From Synergistaceae bacterium (GTDB lineage Bacteria > Synergistota > Synergistia > Synergistales > Aminobacteriaceae), in NCBI GenBank assembly GCA_017455085.1, contig JAFTBT010000123.1:1-6992 (forward strand): a stretch of DNA of 6,992 nucleotides, written 5' to 3'. Below, one piece after another: positions 1 through 6,065 of the stretch. A program made the translations under genes and the position numbers. Numbering within the stretch: position 1 is the first letter of the stretch; each line of letters begins with the position of its first letter. The notes beneath the pieces were generated by a model, which was not told where the DNA came from, did not search any database, and saw nothing but the letters and a program-made list of their open reading frames with translations.

Positions 1-31
1 AAATTTCACAAAGGAAGGAAGTTGTGTAATC

Positions 32-289
32 ATGGCAGAAAAACTTTGCCCAGTTTGTCATAAACCCCTGAAGCTCAAAGAATCAGGCTATCCTATGGGA
101 AGCGCACTCTTCAAGGCGGACAGGGTTCACGTGGATATTTACGAGTGTCCGGAGTGCGAGAGAGTCGAGCTTTTTGCGGCGGAAGGCCAGCTCGTCAAAT
201 GCCCCAAGTGCGGAAGTATGCACAGCCCAAAAGAAGCCTGCGCTGTCTGTGCTCTGAATGCCGGACTCGATGCAGAAAAAGTAGACTAA
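32..289 (+). CDS. Small zinc-ribbon protein, four CxxC motifs
   Basis: Encodes 85 residues with four CxxC knuckles: C6-P-V-C9, C39-P-E-C42, C57-P-K-C60 and C70-A-V-C73. This is enough to bind two structural zinc ions, either as two sequential ribbons (6-42 and 57-73) or interleaved. Small proteins of this kind usually act in nucleic-acid or protein binding, but nothing here identifies a partner or reaction, so the specific role is unknown. There is no signal peptide or membrane segment, so it should be cytoplasmic. The tail after C73 is short and acidic. The ATG at 32 is preceded by AGGAAGG at 12-18, a 13-nt gap that is slightly long but usable. It converges on the DUF268 gene, and its promoter must lie left of the window. 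I am sure it is a real zinc-ribbon gene and unsure of its function. Confidence 0.85.
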   Translation: MAEKLCPVCHKPLKLKESGYPMGSALFKADRVHVDIYECPECERVELFAAEGQLVKCPKCGSMHSPKEACAVCALNAGLDAEKVD

Positions 290-335
290 TTCACCCGAAG
301 ACTAGACACGAAATTTCCCGGTCAGTGAGGATTTT

Positions 336-357
336 TCCCTGCCGATCGGGATATTTT
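336..357 (+). terminator. Weak candidate terminator after the zinc-ribbon gene
   Basis: TCCC (336-339) can pair with GGGA (348-351), and ATATTTTT follows. The stem is only four strong pairs around an eight-base loop. It lies between two convergent genes, where a terminator is expected, but the hairpin is too short to be sure. Confidence 0.3.
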
Positions 358-364
358 TGTGTGC

Positions 365-1153
365 TTATGCCTTCACGAACTCAAACAGCCCGTCTATGCT
401 CGCAGAATAGCTCACCCCGAATTTATGCGCGTGAAATTCCTCCAGAGTCATATGCTCAAAATACTCTCCCGCACTGCTGACAACAGAAAAGTCCTCCAGC
501 TTCAGCTCGTTCATAGTCTCGGCTACCAGTTCCGGCGTGAAGATTCTGTGTGCGTTGAAGGCTACAGCATTCCTGTCACCAACAGGCACAGCAATATACA
601 GGTGTCCTCCGTGAGCTAAAACTCTCTGCATCGACTTCATGGCAGCAAAACACGCTTCAGGGTCTACTGGGTCTCCATAGCGGCCAAGACCAAAATGTTC
701 AGGCGCACACAATGACGACAACGACACAAGCGAATTGTCAGCTATGCCGTCAAGATTCGCAGCGTCCGCCTGTATGAACTTGAGGCCCTCGACTTTCTGG
801 GGCAATGGCCGGATGTCTATCATTGTTACGGACATGAACGAGAGCACATGCGCGATAAACCCGTCAACCCTTGAGCCTATATCGTAGTGTTCACTTGGCC
901 TGAGCTGGAAGATTTTGCGTGCAGCCCACAAGTCCTGCCAGAAATAGTAGCCTAGTGATCCCGCATTGCTATCCCAATCGTGAAGGCATGGATATAGATT
1001 CTTGAATGAGGCCTGAAATTCCGGACGAGTGTTTAGTGAGTTGTAAGTCTTCATGTCGCGTAAAAATCTGTACACTATATGAGGATTCTTTATGATGTGG
1101 AATAACTTATGCGGCTGCTTGAAAGCCCTGACAATGGCACGTGTTATTGACAT
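365..1153 (-). CDS. DUF268 family protein, methyltransferase-like fold
   Basis: A 262-residue protein I recognise as DUF268. The usual family blocks are present: YDIGSRVDGF (90-99) in the position of a SAM-binding motif I, VTMIDIRPLP with the acidic D113 of motif II, a strongly conserved SLCAPEHFGLGRYGDP block (147-162), GGHLYIAVPVG (182-192) and NAHRIF (200-205). The family resembles class I SAM-dependent methyltransferases and is often found in surface-polysaccharide loci, but its substrate is not known to me. DIGSR is not a classical glycine-rich motif I, so catalysis is unproven. The open frame can be extended to a GTG at 1162, but GGAG at 1162-1165 lies 8 nt before the ATG at 1153 and overlaps that GTG, so I choose 1153. 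It has its own promoter and a repeat-bearing leader, and no polysaccharide genes are seen beside it. Confidence 0.87.
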   Translation of the reverse strand: MSITRAIVRAFKQPHKLFHIIKNPHIVYRFLRDMKTYNSLNTRPEFQASFKNLYPCLHDWDSNAGSLGYYFWQDLWAARKIFQLRPSEHYDIGSRVDGFIAHVLSFMSVTMIDIRPLPQKVEGLKFIQADAANLDGIADNSLVSLSSLCAPEHFGLGRYGDPVDPEACFAAMKSMQRVLAHGGHLYIAVPVGDRNAVAFNAHRIFTPELVAETMNELKLEDFSVVSSAGEYFEHMTLEEFHAHKFGVSYSASIDGLFEFVKA

Positions 1154-1161
1154 GACGGCCA

Positions 1162-1165
1162 CTCC
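1162..1165 (-). promoter_or_regulatory. Ribosome binding site deciding the DUF268 start
   Basis: On the minus strand GGAG is followed by 8 nt and then ATG at 1153. The competing GTG at 1160-1162 shares a base with this GGAG and has no site of its own, so the ATG three codons downstream is favoured. Confidence 0.6.
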
Positions 1166-1200
1166 GTATTTTGTGATGGGATTAATGGATAGAGTAAGCT

Positions 1201-1259
1201 ACTGCGAACTGCGAACTGCGAACTGCGAACTGCGAACTGCGAACTGCGAACTGCGAACT
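1201..1259 (-). repeat. Heptanucleotide tandem array, 8 perfect copies
   Basis: The plus strand carries CTGCGAA eight times without error (1202-1257), with one matching base before and two after. On the minus strand the unit is TTCGCAG. The array lies in the 192-bp gap between the aminotransferase and DUF268 genes. It is 48 bp upstream of the DUF268 ATG and directly follows a predicted -10 box. Perfect identity of all copies suggests recent expansion by slippage, so copy number may vary between strains. Confidence 0.97.
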
Positions 1260-1286
1260 TTTACAGACCTTCCGCAATTTTGTCAA
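1258..1286 (-). promoter_or_regulatory. Sigma70-type promoter for the DUF268 gene
   Basis: On the minus strand a perfect -35 box TTGACA (1281-1286) is followed by 17 nt and then TAAAAG (1258-1263), a four-of-six match to the -10 consensus. Transcription would start about 6-8 nt further, inside the first heptamer copy, so the array would form most of the 5' untranslated leader. The -35 match and spacing are good and the -10 is moderate. Confidence 0.6.
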
Positions 1287-1299
1287 CCTCCTTAACACA

Positions 1300-1330
1300 G
1301 AAATTCCCCGCCATTTTTTCAGACGGGGTT
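1300..1330 (-). terminator. Hairpin terminator after the aminotransferase gene
   Basis: In the minus-strand transcript CCCCGUC (from 1328-1322) pairs with GGCGGGG (from 1312-1306), seven pairs including one G-U, closing a nine-base loop. AAUUUCUGUGUU follows, so the U tract is imperfect. On the plus strand the wobble becomes a C-A mismatch, which agrees with a minus-strand role. It begins 16 bp after the aminotransferase stop codon. Confidence 0.5.
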
Positions 1331-1345
1331 GCTTGATTCATGACT

Positions 1346-2554
1346 TTATGCTTTGATTGCTTCTGCTCTGCCGGGATACACAGCCAGTGCATTCTTCAGG
1401 ATGTATAACGCTTTCTCCAGATCCTCCTTCTTGAGGACATACGCCATTCTCACTTCATCCATGCCCATACCTGCCTCAGCATAGAATCCGCTTCCGGGTG
1501 CCGCCATAGTCGTCTCACCGTTGATGTCGAAATTCTCCAGCATCCAGATTATGAACTTCTCCGAGTCATCCACAGGCAGCTTCACCATCGTGTAGAATGC
1601 TCCCTTAGGCTCGTGGCACACTACACCGTCAATTTCCTTCAGACCCTTGTACAAAACATCACGGCGCATCTTGTACTCCTTGTTGACTTCCTGCAAATAG
1701 CTCTTGGGTGTCTTATACAGTGCCGCAGCTCCGACCTGCTCAATCGCCGAAACGCTCAGCCTTCCCTGACACAGCTTCATCACTTCGGCTAAAAACTCTT
1801 TGTTCTTGATCGCAATGCAGCCTATTCTGATTCCGCAAGCACTGAATCTCTTCGACACAGAGTCCACCATAATCACCCTGTCGCGAGTATCCTCAACTGC
1901 TCCGAAGCTCATGAAGTCGCCTTCCTCGTAGATAAACTCACGATATACTTCGTCAGCGATAATATACAGGTCGTGTTTCTTGGCCAGCCTGCATAGCATC
2001 ATAACTTCGTCCGGAGTGTAGGCTACACCTGTGGGGTTGCATGGGTGCGATACCCAGAATGCGCGTGTCTTCGGAGTGATGAGCTTCTCGATCTCTGACT
2101 CAGGAGGCAGATGGAATCCTGTTTCTGCTGTTGTAGGGATGGGGCATAATTTCGCAAGAGCCAGCTTCGCAAAAGTGTTGTAGTTCGCGTAGAAGGGTTC
2201 AGGCACAAGAATCTCATCGCCCGGGTCGCAGAGAATCATCACCACAAACTGCAACGCTTCACTTCCGCCGCAGGTGACATACACTTCATCAGGCTCATAC
2301 GGAACTCCCATAGCCTTGTAGTAGCCGGAAATGGCCTCGCGTAACTCCTTGATTCCCTGTGAGGGCTGATAGGCTATAGTCGCAGGGTGAAAATTCTTGA
2401 TTGCCTCGAAATATTCATTAGGTGTGATGATGTCGGGCTGTCCGATATTGAGGTGGTAAACTTTTTTGCCCTTAGCCTTAGCCGCGTCAGCATAGGGGAT
2501 CAGTCTGCGGATTGGCGAGATCTTCAAGGCCTTGATTCTGTCAGAAAAATGCAT
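1346..2554 (-). CDS. Pyridoxal phosphate-dependent aminotransferase, aspartate aminotransferase-like
   Basis: A full-length class I/II (fold type I) aminotransferase of 402 residues, the normal size for the family. It transfers an amino group from an amino acid to a 2-oxo acid using PLP in the cytoplasm. Visible landmarks are GGSEA (96-100, cofactor phosphate contact), PCNPTG with N173, ADEVY with D201 and Y204, the PLP-binding K235 in SVSKRFSACGIRIG with R243, PGSGFY (353-358), and R369, where the substrate-carboxylate arginine is expected. Overall it looks like the aspartate/aromatic aminotransferase group, but substrate choice cannot be read from sequence, so no gene symbol is given. GAGGAG lies 11 nt before the ATG. 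It starts 27 bp after gpmA on the same strand and is probably cotranscribed with it. The final residues after about 392 are a short non-conserved tail. Confidence 0.93.
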   Translation of the reverse strand: MHFSDRIKALKISPIRRLIPYADAAKAKGKKVYHLNIGQPDIITPNEYFEAIKNFHPATIAYQPSQGIKELREAISGYYKAMGVPYEPDEVYVTCGGSEALQFVVMILCDPGDEILVPEPFYANYNTFAKLALAKLCPIPTTAETGFHLPPESEIEKLITPKTRAFWVSHPCNPTGVAYTPDEVMMLCRLAKKHDLYIIADEVYREFIYEEGDFMSFGAVEDTRDRVIMVDSVSKRFSACGIRIGCIAIKNKEFLAEVMKLCQGRLSVSAIEQVGAAALYKTPKSYLQEVNKEYKMRRDVLYKGLKEIDGVVCHEPKGAFYTMVKLPVDDSEKFIIWMLENFDINGETTMAAPGSGFYAEAGMGMDEVRMAYVLKKEDLEKALYILKNALAVYPGRAEAIKA

Positions 2555-2581
2555 AGTGATTACTGCTCCTCTCTGTGTGTG

Positions 2582-3328
2582 CTACTTTGCTTTGCCCTGT
2601 GAGGCCACTGCTGCCTGAGCCGCCGCGATAGCTTCTGCGTCACCGAGATACCTGTGCGATTTCGGTGTGAGGTCATCGTTCAGTTCGTACACCAGCGGTA
2701 CACCTGTCGGGATGTTGAGCTCCAGAATGTCCTTCTCCGAGATATTATCCAGATACTTCACGAGAGCGCGCAATGAATTTCCGTGAGCAGCAATGATGAT
2801 TTTCTTGCCGGACTTGATAGCGGGGACTATAGCTTCCTGCCAGAAAGGTACTACACGCGCAACTGTGTCGGCCAAGCATTCAGTGAGGGGTAATTCTGAT
2901 TCAGTGAGTCCGGTGTATCTCGGATCATGTCCGGGGTAACGTTCGTCTTCTTTTGTGAGAACTGGTGGCTGGATGTCGTAGCTGCGTCGCCAGATTTTGA
3001 CCTGAGCGTCTCCGTATTTTGCGGCGGTGTCTGCTTTGTTGAGGCCCTGAAGAGCTCCGTAGTGGCGTTCGTTGAGCTTCCAGGAGTGCTGGACAGGGAT
3101 CCACATGCGGTCCATTTCTTCGAGGACGAGCCATAGAGTCTTGATAGCCCTCTTGAGGACGGAAGTGAATGCGTAGTCGAAAGCGTAGCCCTCAGCTTTG
3201 AGCAGGCGGCCAGCAGAACGAGCTTCTTCGATGCCTTTGTCGGAGAGTGGTACGTCGGTCCAGCCGGTGAATCTGTTTTCTTTGTTCCAAGCGGATTCGC
3301 CATGACGGATTAAAACTATCTCATACAT
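2582..3328 (-). CDS. gpmA: 2,3-bisphosphoglycerate-dependent phosphoglycerate mutase
   Basis: Interconverts 3-phosphoglycerate and 2-phosphoglycerate in glycolysis and gluconeogenesis, through a phosphohistidine. The 248-residue length is typical of bacterial GpmA. Seen directly: the LIRHGES signature with catalytic H9, then [12 protein letters not shown] (18-29), R60, the ERHYG block with the probable acid E87 (87-91), and [10 protein letters not shown] with the second histidine H182. A long insertion between the ERHYG block and H182, with YPGHDPRY (131-138), separates it from cofactor-independent and short histidine phosphatases. The frame stays open to an ATG at 3394, but AGGAGG at 3339-3344 sits 10 nt before the ATG at 3328, which also gives the family's N-terminus. 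It is the first gene of the pair with the aminotransferase. The C-terminus is alanine-rich and variable, as is common in the family. Confidence 0.96.
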   Translation of the reverse strand: MYEIVLIRHGESAWNKENRFTGWTDVPLSDKGIEEARSAGRLLKAEGYAFDYAFTSVLKRAIKTLWLVLEEMDRMWIPVQHSWKLNERHYGALQGLNKADTAAKYGDAQVKIWRRSYDIQPPVLTKEDERYPGHDPRYTGLTESELPLTECLADTVARVVPFWQEAIVPAIKSGKKIIIAAHGNSLRALVKYLDNISEKDILELNIPTGVPLVYELNDDLTPKSHRYLGDAEAIAAAQAAVASQGKAK

Positions 3329-3366
3329 AACAAAAATTCCTCCTGTATATGCGTAAATTTCAGGTA

Positions 3367-3394
3367 AGATTATCAGAAAATTACTATTTTTCAA
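3367..3394 (-). promoter_or_regulatory. Candidate promoter for gpmA and the aminotransferase
   Basis: On the minus strand TTGAAA (3389-3394, five of six) is followed by 16 nt and TAATCT (3367-3372), with TGA just before it, which fits an extended -10. The predicted leader is about 30 nt and contains the gpmA ribosome binding site. The -10 hexamer itself is weak. Confidence 0.45.
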
Positions 3395-3481
3395 AGCCGG
3401 TGCAGTAATTTCGCAGAGAATCTTTCACATGCCCTAACAGTCCGAGACATCATCACTCAAAACTCTCTCACACGCAAAATA

Positions 3482-3512
3482 CTCACATCACCCACACGTT
3501 CAGGGTTATAAT
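3482..3512 (+). promoter_or_regulatory. Candidate promoter for the four-gene plus-strand run
   Basis: A perfect -10 hexamer TATAAT lies at 3507-3512, 36 nt before the ATG at 3549. The -35 side is poor: CTCACA at 3482-3487 with a 19-nt spacer is the best I can find. Together with the divergent gpmA promoter, this accounts for the 220-bp intergenic region, in which I see no clear operator palindrome. Confidence 0.45.
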
Positions 3513-3548
3513 TGCTCATATCCCACATCATAAAGGAGAAGTATACTC

Positions 3549-4100
3549 ATGGCTTCACAGAATAACACTCTCGGCTACATGGTCATCGAAGGCTCAGAAG
3601 GCCAGCTCAGAGGCATCGCACTCATCACAGACAACAGAGGCATCCCTATAGACTTCCGCTATACCGACCTCATCCGCCCCAAAAAACTCGAACGCATACT
3701 ATACGGCAACTCTTGGAGCGCATACTTCAAGCAGGAAGTGATTCTAGAAAGCATCCTTGACGTCATCGAAGCACCCCAAATTTGGCTCTGCACTGACTCC
3801 GAAATCCTCACTCCGTTACGCCAGCTCAGCAAGGCAAAAACCGTCCTCCTCGAAGAATCCCCTCACGTCCCCCTAGACGCTCCAGGCAGCATCGAGAATA
3901 CCGCAGAACCCGGCGCATTCCTCATACAGGCAGACCCTCACGGCAACCCATTACGCGCAGAATTTCCCGACGGCATACGCTCAGACGAAGTCCAGCAAGT
4001 CGCAGCTCTCCTCACTGACTACGCACAAACTATGACACTGCTCGAGCCATTCGTTAGAATCCAGCGGCTCATGTCAGCACTCGCAGCAGGTACGGAATAA
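3549..4100 (+). CDS. Conserved-looking protein of unknown function, 183 residues
   Basis: I do not recognise a named family. The first 70 residues look like a folded core: GYMVIEGSEGQLRGIAL (9-25), NRGIPIDFRYTD (29-40), KLERILYGNSW (46-56) and EVILESIL (63-70). From memory, the pattern of a glycine-rich strand, G-[IR]-P-[IV]-[DE]-F, then ILYG resembles uncharacterised proteins in other phyla, but I cannot confirm this. A proline-rich stretch (104-120) joins a second, more acidic half ending in a predicted helix (146-180). There is no signal peptide or membrane segment. AAGGAG at 3533-3538, 10 nt before the ATG, supports the start. It is first in the plus-strand run and only 2 nt separate its stop from the next ATG, so the two products are probably made together. 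Rich use of CTC, ATC and CAG codons supports real coding. Confidence 0.8.
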   Translation: MASQNNTLGYMVIEGSEGQLRGIALITDNRGIPIDFRYTDLIRPKKLERILYGNSWSAYFKQEVILESILDVIEAPQIWLCTDSEILTPLRQLSKAKTVLLEESPHVPLDAPGSIENTAEPGAFLIQADPHGNPLRAEFPDGIRSDEVQQVAALLTDYAQTMTLLEPFVRIQRLMSALAAGTE

Positions 4101-4102
4101 TC

Positions 4103-4687
4103 ATGCTCGACTCTGTTCGCGGATTCATAGCACGAAAAACTTCCGGAAATATCAACGTCCACACTCTGGATGACGCTTTCGTGACTGAACTGCTGGAGAC
4201 TCACACCACACGCCAAAGTGTGGACACATACACCCTTGATCCGGATATCTCTGTGAACGTCAGGACTGTCGACCTCCACGCGGATCACAAGTGCAAAGTT
4301 GACGGATTCACCCTCAAGAAAACACCCGTAAACGTGAACGGATTCAGGGTAAAGCGATTCACGAAGCATGACGTGAAGACTCACGGCCTCCCAAAACGCA
4401 AAAAGCTCACTATCTGGACAGCTACAAAGAAAATCCAATCTTTGCCCATAGAGCTGGAGAATAAGCTCCGTTTCCAGAAAAACAGGCCTGCTTTCCCAAA
4501 GAATGAAGCTGTACTTGCATGGTACTGGCCTATAGTTCAAGACGCCGTGATAAAATTAGCCCTGAACAATCAGCGAGGGACTCTCTTAGTCTGGTATAAC
4601 CCACAAAGCCGACACGGAAAAGCTAAAGGTGCTTACTTGATCCGGAGGTTAGGACTCGGAGAAAAACCCGAATTACGCTGGGTGTAA
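4103..4687 (+). CDS. Basic protein of unknown function with short internal repeats
   Basis: A 194-residue protein I cannot assign to a family. It is rich in Lys, Arg and His and has no signal peptide or membrane segment, so a cytoplasmic, possibly nucleic-acid-binding role is conceivable but unproven. Residues 52-86 contain short strand-like units that repeat: VDGFTLKK (66-73) and VNGFRVKR (78-85) are 12 residues apart, and NVRTVDL (52-58) may be a degenerate copy. A second part (134-194) has an aromatic helix, AVLAWYWPIVQDAVIKL, then GTLLVWYNPQSRHGKAKGAY, which looks like a conserved domain end. The ATG lies 2 nt after the previous stop, so translation is probably coupled. A 173-codon frame on the opposite strand (4019-4540) has no supporting features and is taken as a shadow. 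Confidence 0.78.
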   Translation: MLDSVRGFIARKTSGNINVHTLDDAFVTELLETHTTRQSVDTYTLDPDISVNVRTVDLHADHKCKVDGFTLKKTPVNVNGFRVKRFTKHDVKTHGLPKRKKLTIWTATKKIQSLPIELENKLRFQKNRPAFPKNEAVLAWYWPIVQDAVIKLALNNQRGTLLVWYNPQSRHGKAKGAYLIRRLGLGEKPELRWV

Positions 4688-4722
4688 CAATCTTTTACAA
4701 GCTATAAGGAGTAAATTTTCAC

Positions 4723-5409
4723 ATGGTAGAAGCTAATACTACCCTTTCCGTGAACCCAATCGATTTAAGCGTAGGGGAAATAGTGGACTGTGCCGTAGAG
4801 CAGATTATGCCCTATGGTGCTTTTGTGAGAATAGCGAAGACAGGCCGCAAGGGGATGATACATATCTCTGAATTGTCCTACAGCTTCGTGAAGAATATTA
4901 CTGATGTCCTGAACATAGGCGATAAGATTCAGGCTAAGGTTATCCGGATCGATGAGAAAGGCCGCATAGACTTGTCGCTCAAGCAGACACAGGACCCCCC
5001 TCAGCGTGAGCCAAGACAGCAGCGTCAGTTCTCTCGGCCCGCAAGACCCGAAGGCAGGAATTTTTCTGCTCCTTCTGGAGGACGCGATTTTACCCAGCCA
5101 CCTCGTGAAGGCACACCCTCAAGACCCTCAAGCTCCCAGAACTTTCAGGCAAGACCTTCAGGCTCCCAAAACTTCCCAAGCTCGCCGCGCCAACACAGAG
5201 ACAGGGAATTTGCTCCGCGTGAAGTGCGTGATTTCCGGGCCATGCAGGAAGAATATCGCGAGGCTCATCCGGAAGAGGCCGACACTTTCGAGAAGAAAAT
5301 GGCATCTTTCCTGAAGACCAGCGAGGCAAAAATCACCGACCTCAACGCCCGCAGCACAGCAAGAGCAGGAAGGCCATCAAGACGCAGGCAGAACAGCAGA
5401 GACTTTTAG
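4723..5409 (+). CDS. S1-domain RNA-binding protein with low-complexity basic tail
   Basis: Residues 17-88 form one S1 (OB-fold) RNA-binding domain: GEIVDCAVEQIMPYGAFVRI (18-37), GMIHISELS (44-52), VLNIGDKIQAKVIRID (62-77) and GRIDLSLKQ (80-88). Layout and position resemble the single-S1 proteins of the YabR/GSP13 group, which bind RNA or ribosomes. The tail (about 91-172) is disordered and rich in Arg, Gln, Ser, Pro and Phe, with a duplicated RPSSSQNF/RPSGSQNF (134-141, 144-151) and GRNFS/GRDFT echoes. A helical stretch, KKMASFLKTSEAKITDLN (191-208), follows, then a basic end RPSRRRQNSRDF. AAGGAG at 4706-4711 lies 11 nt before the ATG. The 35-bp gap from the previous gene shows no clear terminator, so cotranscription is likely. 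The tail is long for the group. Confidence 0.9.
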   Translation: MVEANTTLSVNPIDLSVGEIVDCAVEQIMPYGAFVRIAKTGRKGMIHISELSYSFVKNITDVLNIGDKIQAKVIRIDEKGRIDLSLKQTQDPPQREPRQQRQFSRPARPEGRNFSAPSGGRDFTQPPREGTPSRPSSSQNFQARPSGSQNFPSSPRQHRDREFAPREVRDFRAMQEEYREAHPEEADTFEKKMASFLKTSEAKITDLNARSTARAGRPSRRRQNSRDF

Positions 5410-5424
5410 CGATTAGTGATTAGC
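5404..5424 (+). repeat. Degenerate heptamer repeat (GATTAGY) between S1 and DUF501 genes
   Basis: TTTTAGC, GATTAGT and GATTAGC follow one another. The last two are clear copies of GATTAGY and the first is degenerate and contains the S1 stop codon TAG. This small array occupies the place where the DUF501 ribosome binding site would be expected. It is short, so chance is possible. Confidence 0.45.
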
Positions 5425-5435
5425 AGTCAGTCGTA

Positions 5436-6020
5436 ATGACTATAGAGAGAAATTTTTGCGGGGGATGTGCGACAGTTAAAAGGGCATCTCCCGTTTTTGT
5501 TGGGGAACTTCGGGAGCTTTCGGGCAGGTACTCGGACAATAAACAGCGTTTTGACCCGTCACTGATTGCGGGGTGTGTCCGGTGCAGACGCGGAGGGATT
5601 CAGGTTTTGGTGTGCCGGCCATTTTCTGCGAGGCTGAGGCCTTTTCCGACGACGTTTTGGCTGACGTGTCCGTATTTGGTGAGGCGGGCAGGGATGATAG
5701 AGTCACAAGGCGGAGTGCGTGAGCTGGAGGAATATATGACGCGCAACAATATGCTTCACGAATGGAGGGAGTATAACCTTCAGTATCAGGCAGTAAGGCT
5801 CAAGCTGATGGGTAAATGTTCCCGAAGGTATATGTCCAGATACCACAGCAGGATTTTCCGGTCAGTAATGCGTTCAGGAATCGGGGGCATGAAGTTAGGG
5901 GAAAACATCACTGTGAAATGCCTGCACCTCCAGACTGCGGCATATATAGGTCTTGGCCGACATCCGGGCAGTGAGTGGCTGAAGAGTATGGGCTTGTGCG
6001 GGGAATGCACACAAAAATAG
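5436..6020 (+). CDS. DUF501 family protein
   Basis: A 194-residue DUF501 protein, identified by PFPTTFWLTCPYL (69-81), GGVRELEEYM (92-101) and CLHLQTAAYIGLGRHPGSEW (162-181). The biochemical function of the family is unknown to me; in actinobacteria it often sits near cell-division and exopolyphosphatase (ppx/gppA) genes. Cysteines are frequent: C8-x2-C11, C47-x2-C50, C60, C78, C162 and C188-x2-C191, together with H164 and H176, which suggests a metal site. The ATG at 5436 is the only ATG, GTG or TTG start that covers the N-terminal region: an in-frame TAG lies at 5421-5423 and no alternative follows for many codons. No ribosome binding site precedes it, so translation may depend on coupling to the S1 gene 26 bp upstream. 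It is the last gene of the run and converges with the surface-protein unit. Confidence 0.88.
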   Translation: MTIERNFCGGCATVKRASPVFVGELRELSGRYSDNKQRFDPSLIAGCVRCRRGGIQVLVCRPFSARLRPFPTTFWLTCPYLVRRAGMIESQGGVRELEEYMTRNNMLHEWREYNLQYQAVRLKLMGKCSRRYMSRYHSRIFRSVMRSGIGGMKLGENITVKCLHLQTAAYIGLGRHPGSEWLKSMGLCGECTQK

Positions 6021-6051
6021 CAGGGTTCGGGAGTGTGTCCTTTGCCCTGCT
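6011..6051 (-). terminator. Terminator of the surface-protein/small-peptide unit
   Basis: In the minus-strand transcript AGCAGGG (6051-6045) pairs perfectly with CCCUGCU (6025-6019), closing a 19-nt loop, and AUUUUUGUG follows. This is a good intrinsic terminator for the small gene at 6066. On the plus strand the same stem is followed only by TTGCTGTC, so it may end the DUF501 transcript less efficiently. The stem includes the last two bases of the DUF501 stop codon. Confidence 0.65.
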
Positions 6052-6065
6052 TGCTGTCAGGCTGA

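Noticed and set aside
1154..1162. GTG start of the DUF268 gene at 1162
   Set aside because: The GTG overlaps the GGAG that is correctly spaced for the ATG at 1153 and has no ribosome binding site of its own.
1201..1259. Heptamer array as a CRISPR array or iteron origin
   Set aside because: The units are 7 bp with no spacers, so not CRISPR. They are too short and contiguous for iterons, and there is no replication initiator gene or AT-rich unwinding region nearby.
1092..1295. 67-codon plus-strand frame running through the heptamer array, giving a CELRTAN-type repeat protein
   Set aside because: The repeat peptide is a by-product of the 7-bp array. The frame starts inside the DUF268 gene and ends inside that gene's promoter region.
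2925..3136. Overlapping frames on both strands within gpmA
   Set aside because: They lie entirely inside a well-identified gpmA and have no motifs or ribosome binding sites.
3329..3394. 22-codon N-terminal extension of gpmA
   Set aside because: The family N-terminus and AGGAGG 10 nt upstream both point to the ATG at 3328. The extension would also cover the likely promoter.
4019..4540. 173-codon frame on the minus strand opposite the two unknown genes
   Set aside because: It spans the junction of two plus-strand genes that have a ribosome binding site, coupling and better coding character. It has no recognisable motif and no ribosome binding site of note, so it is a shadow frame.
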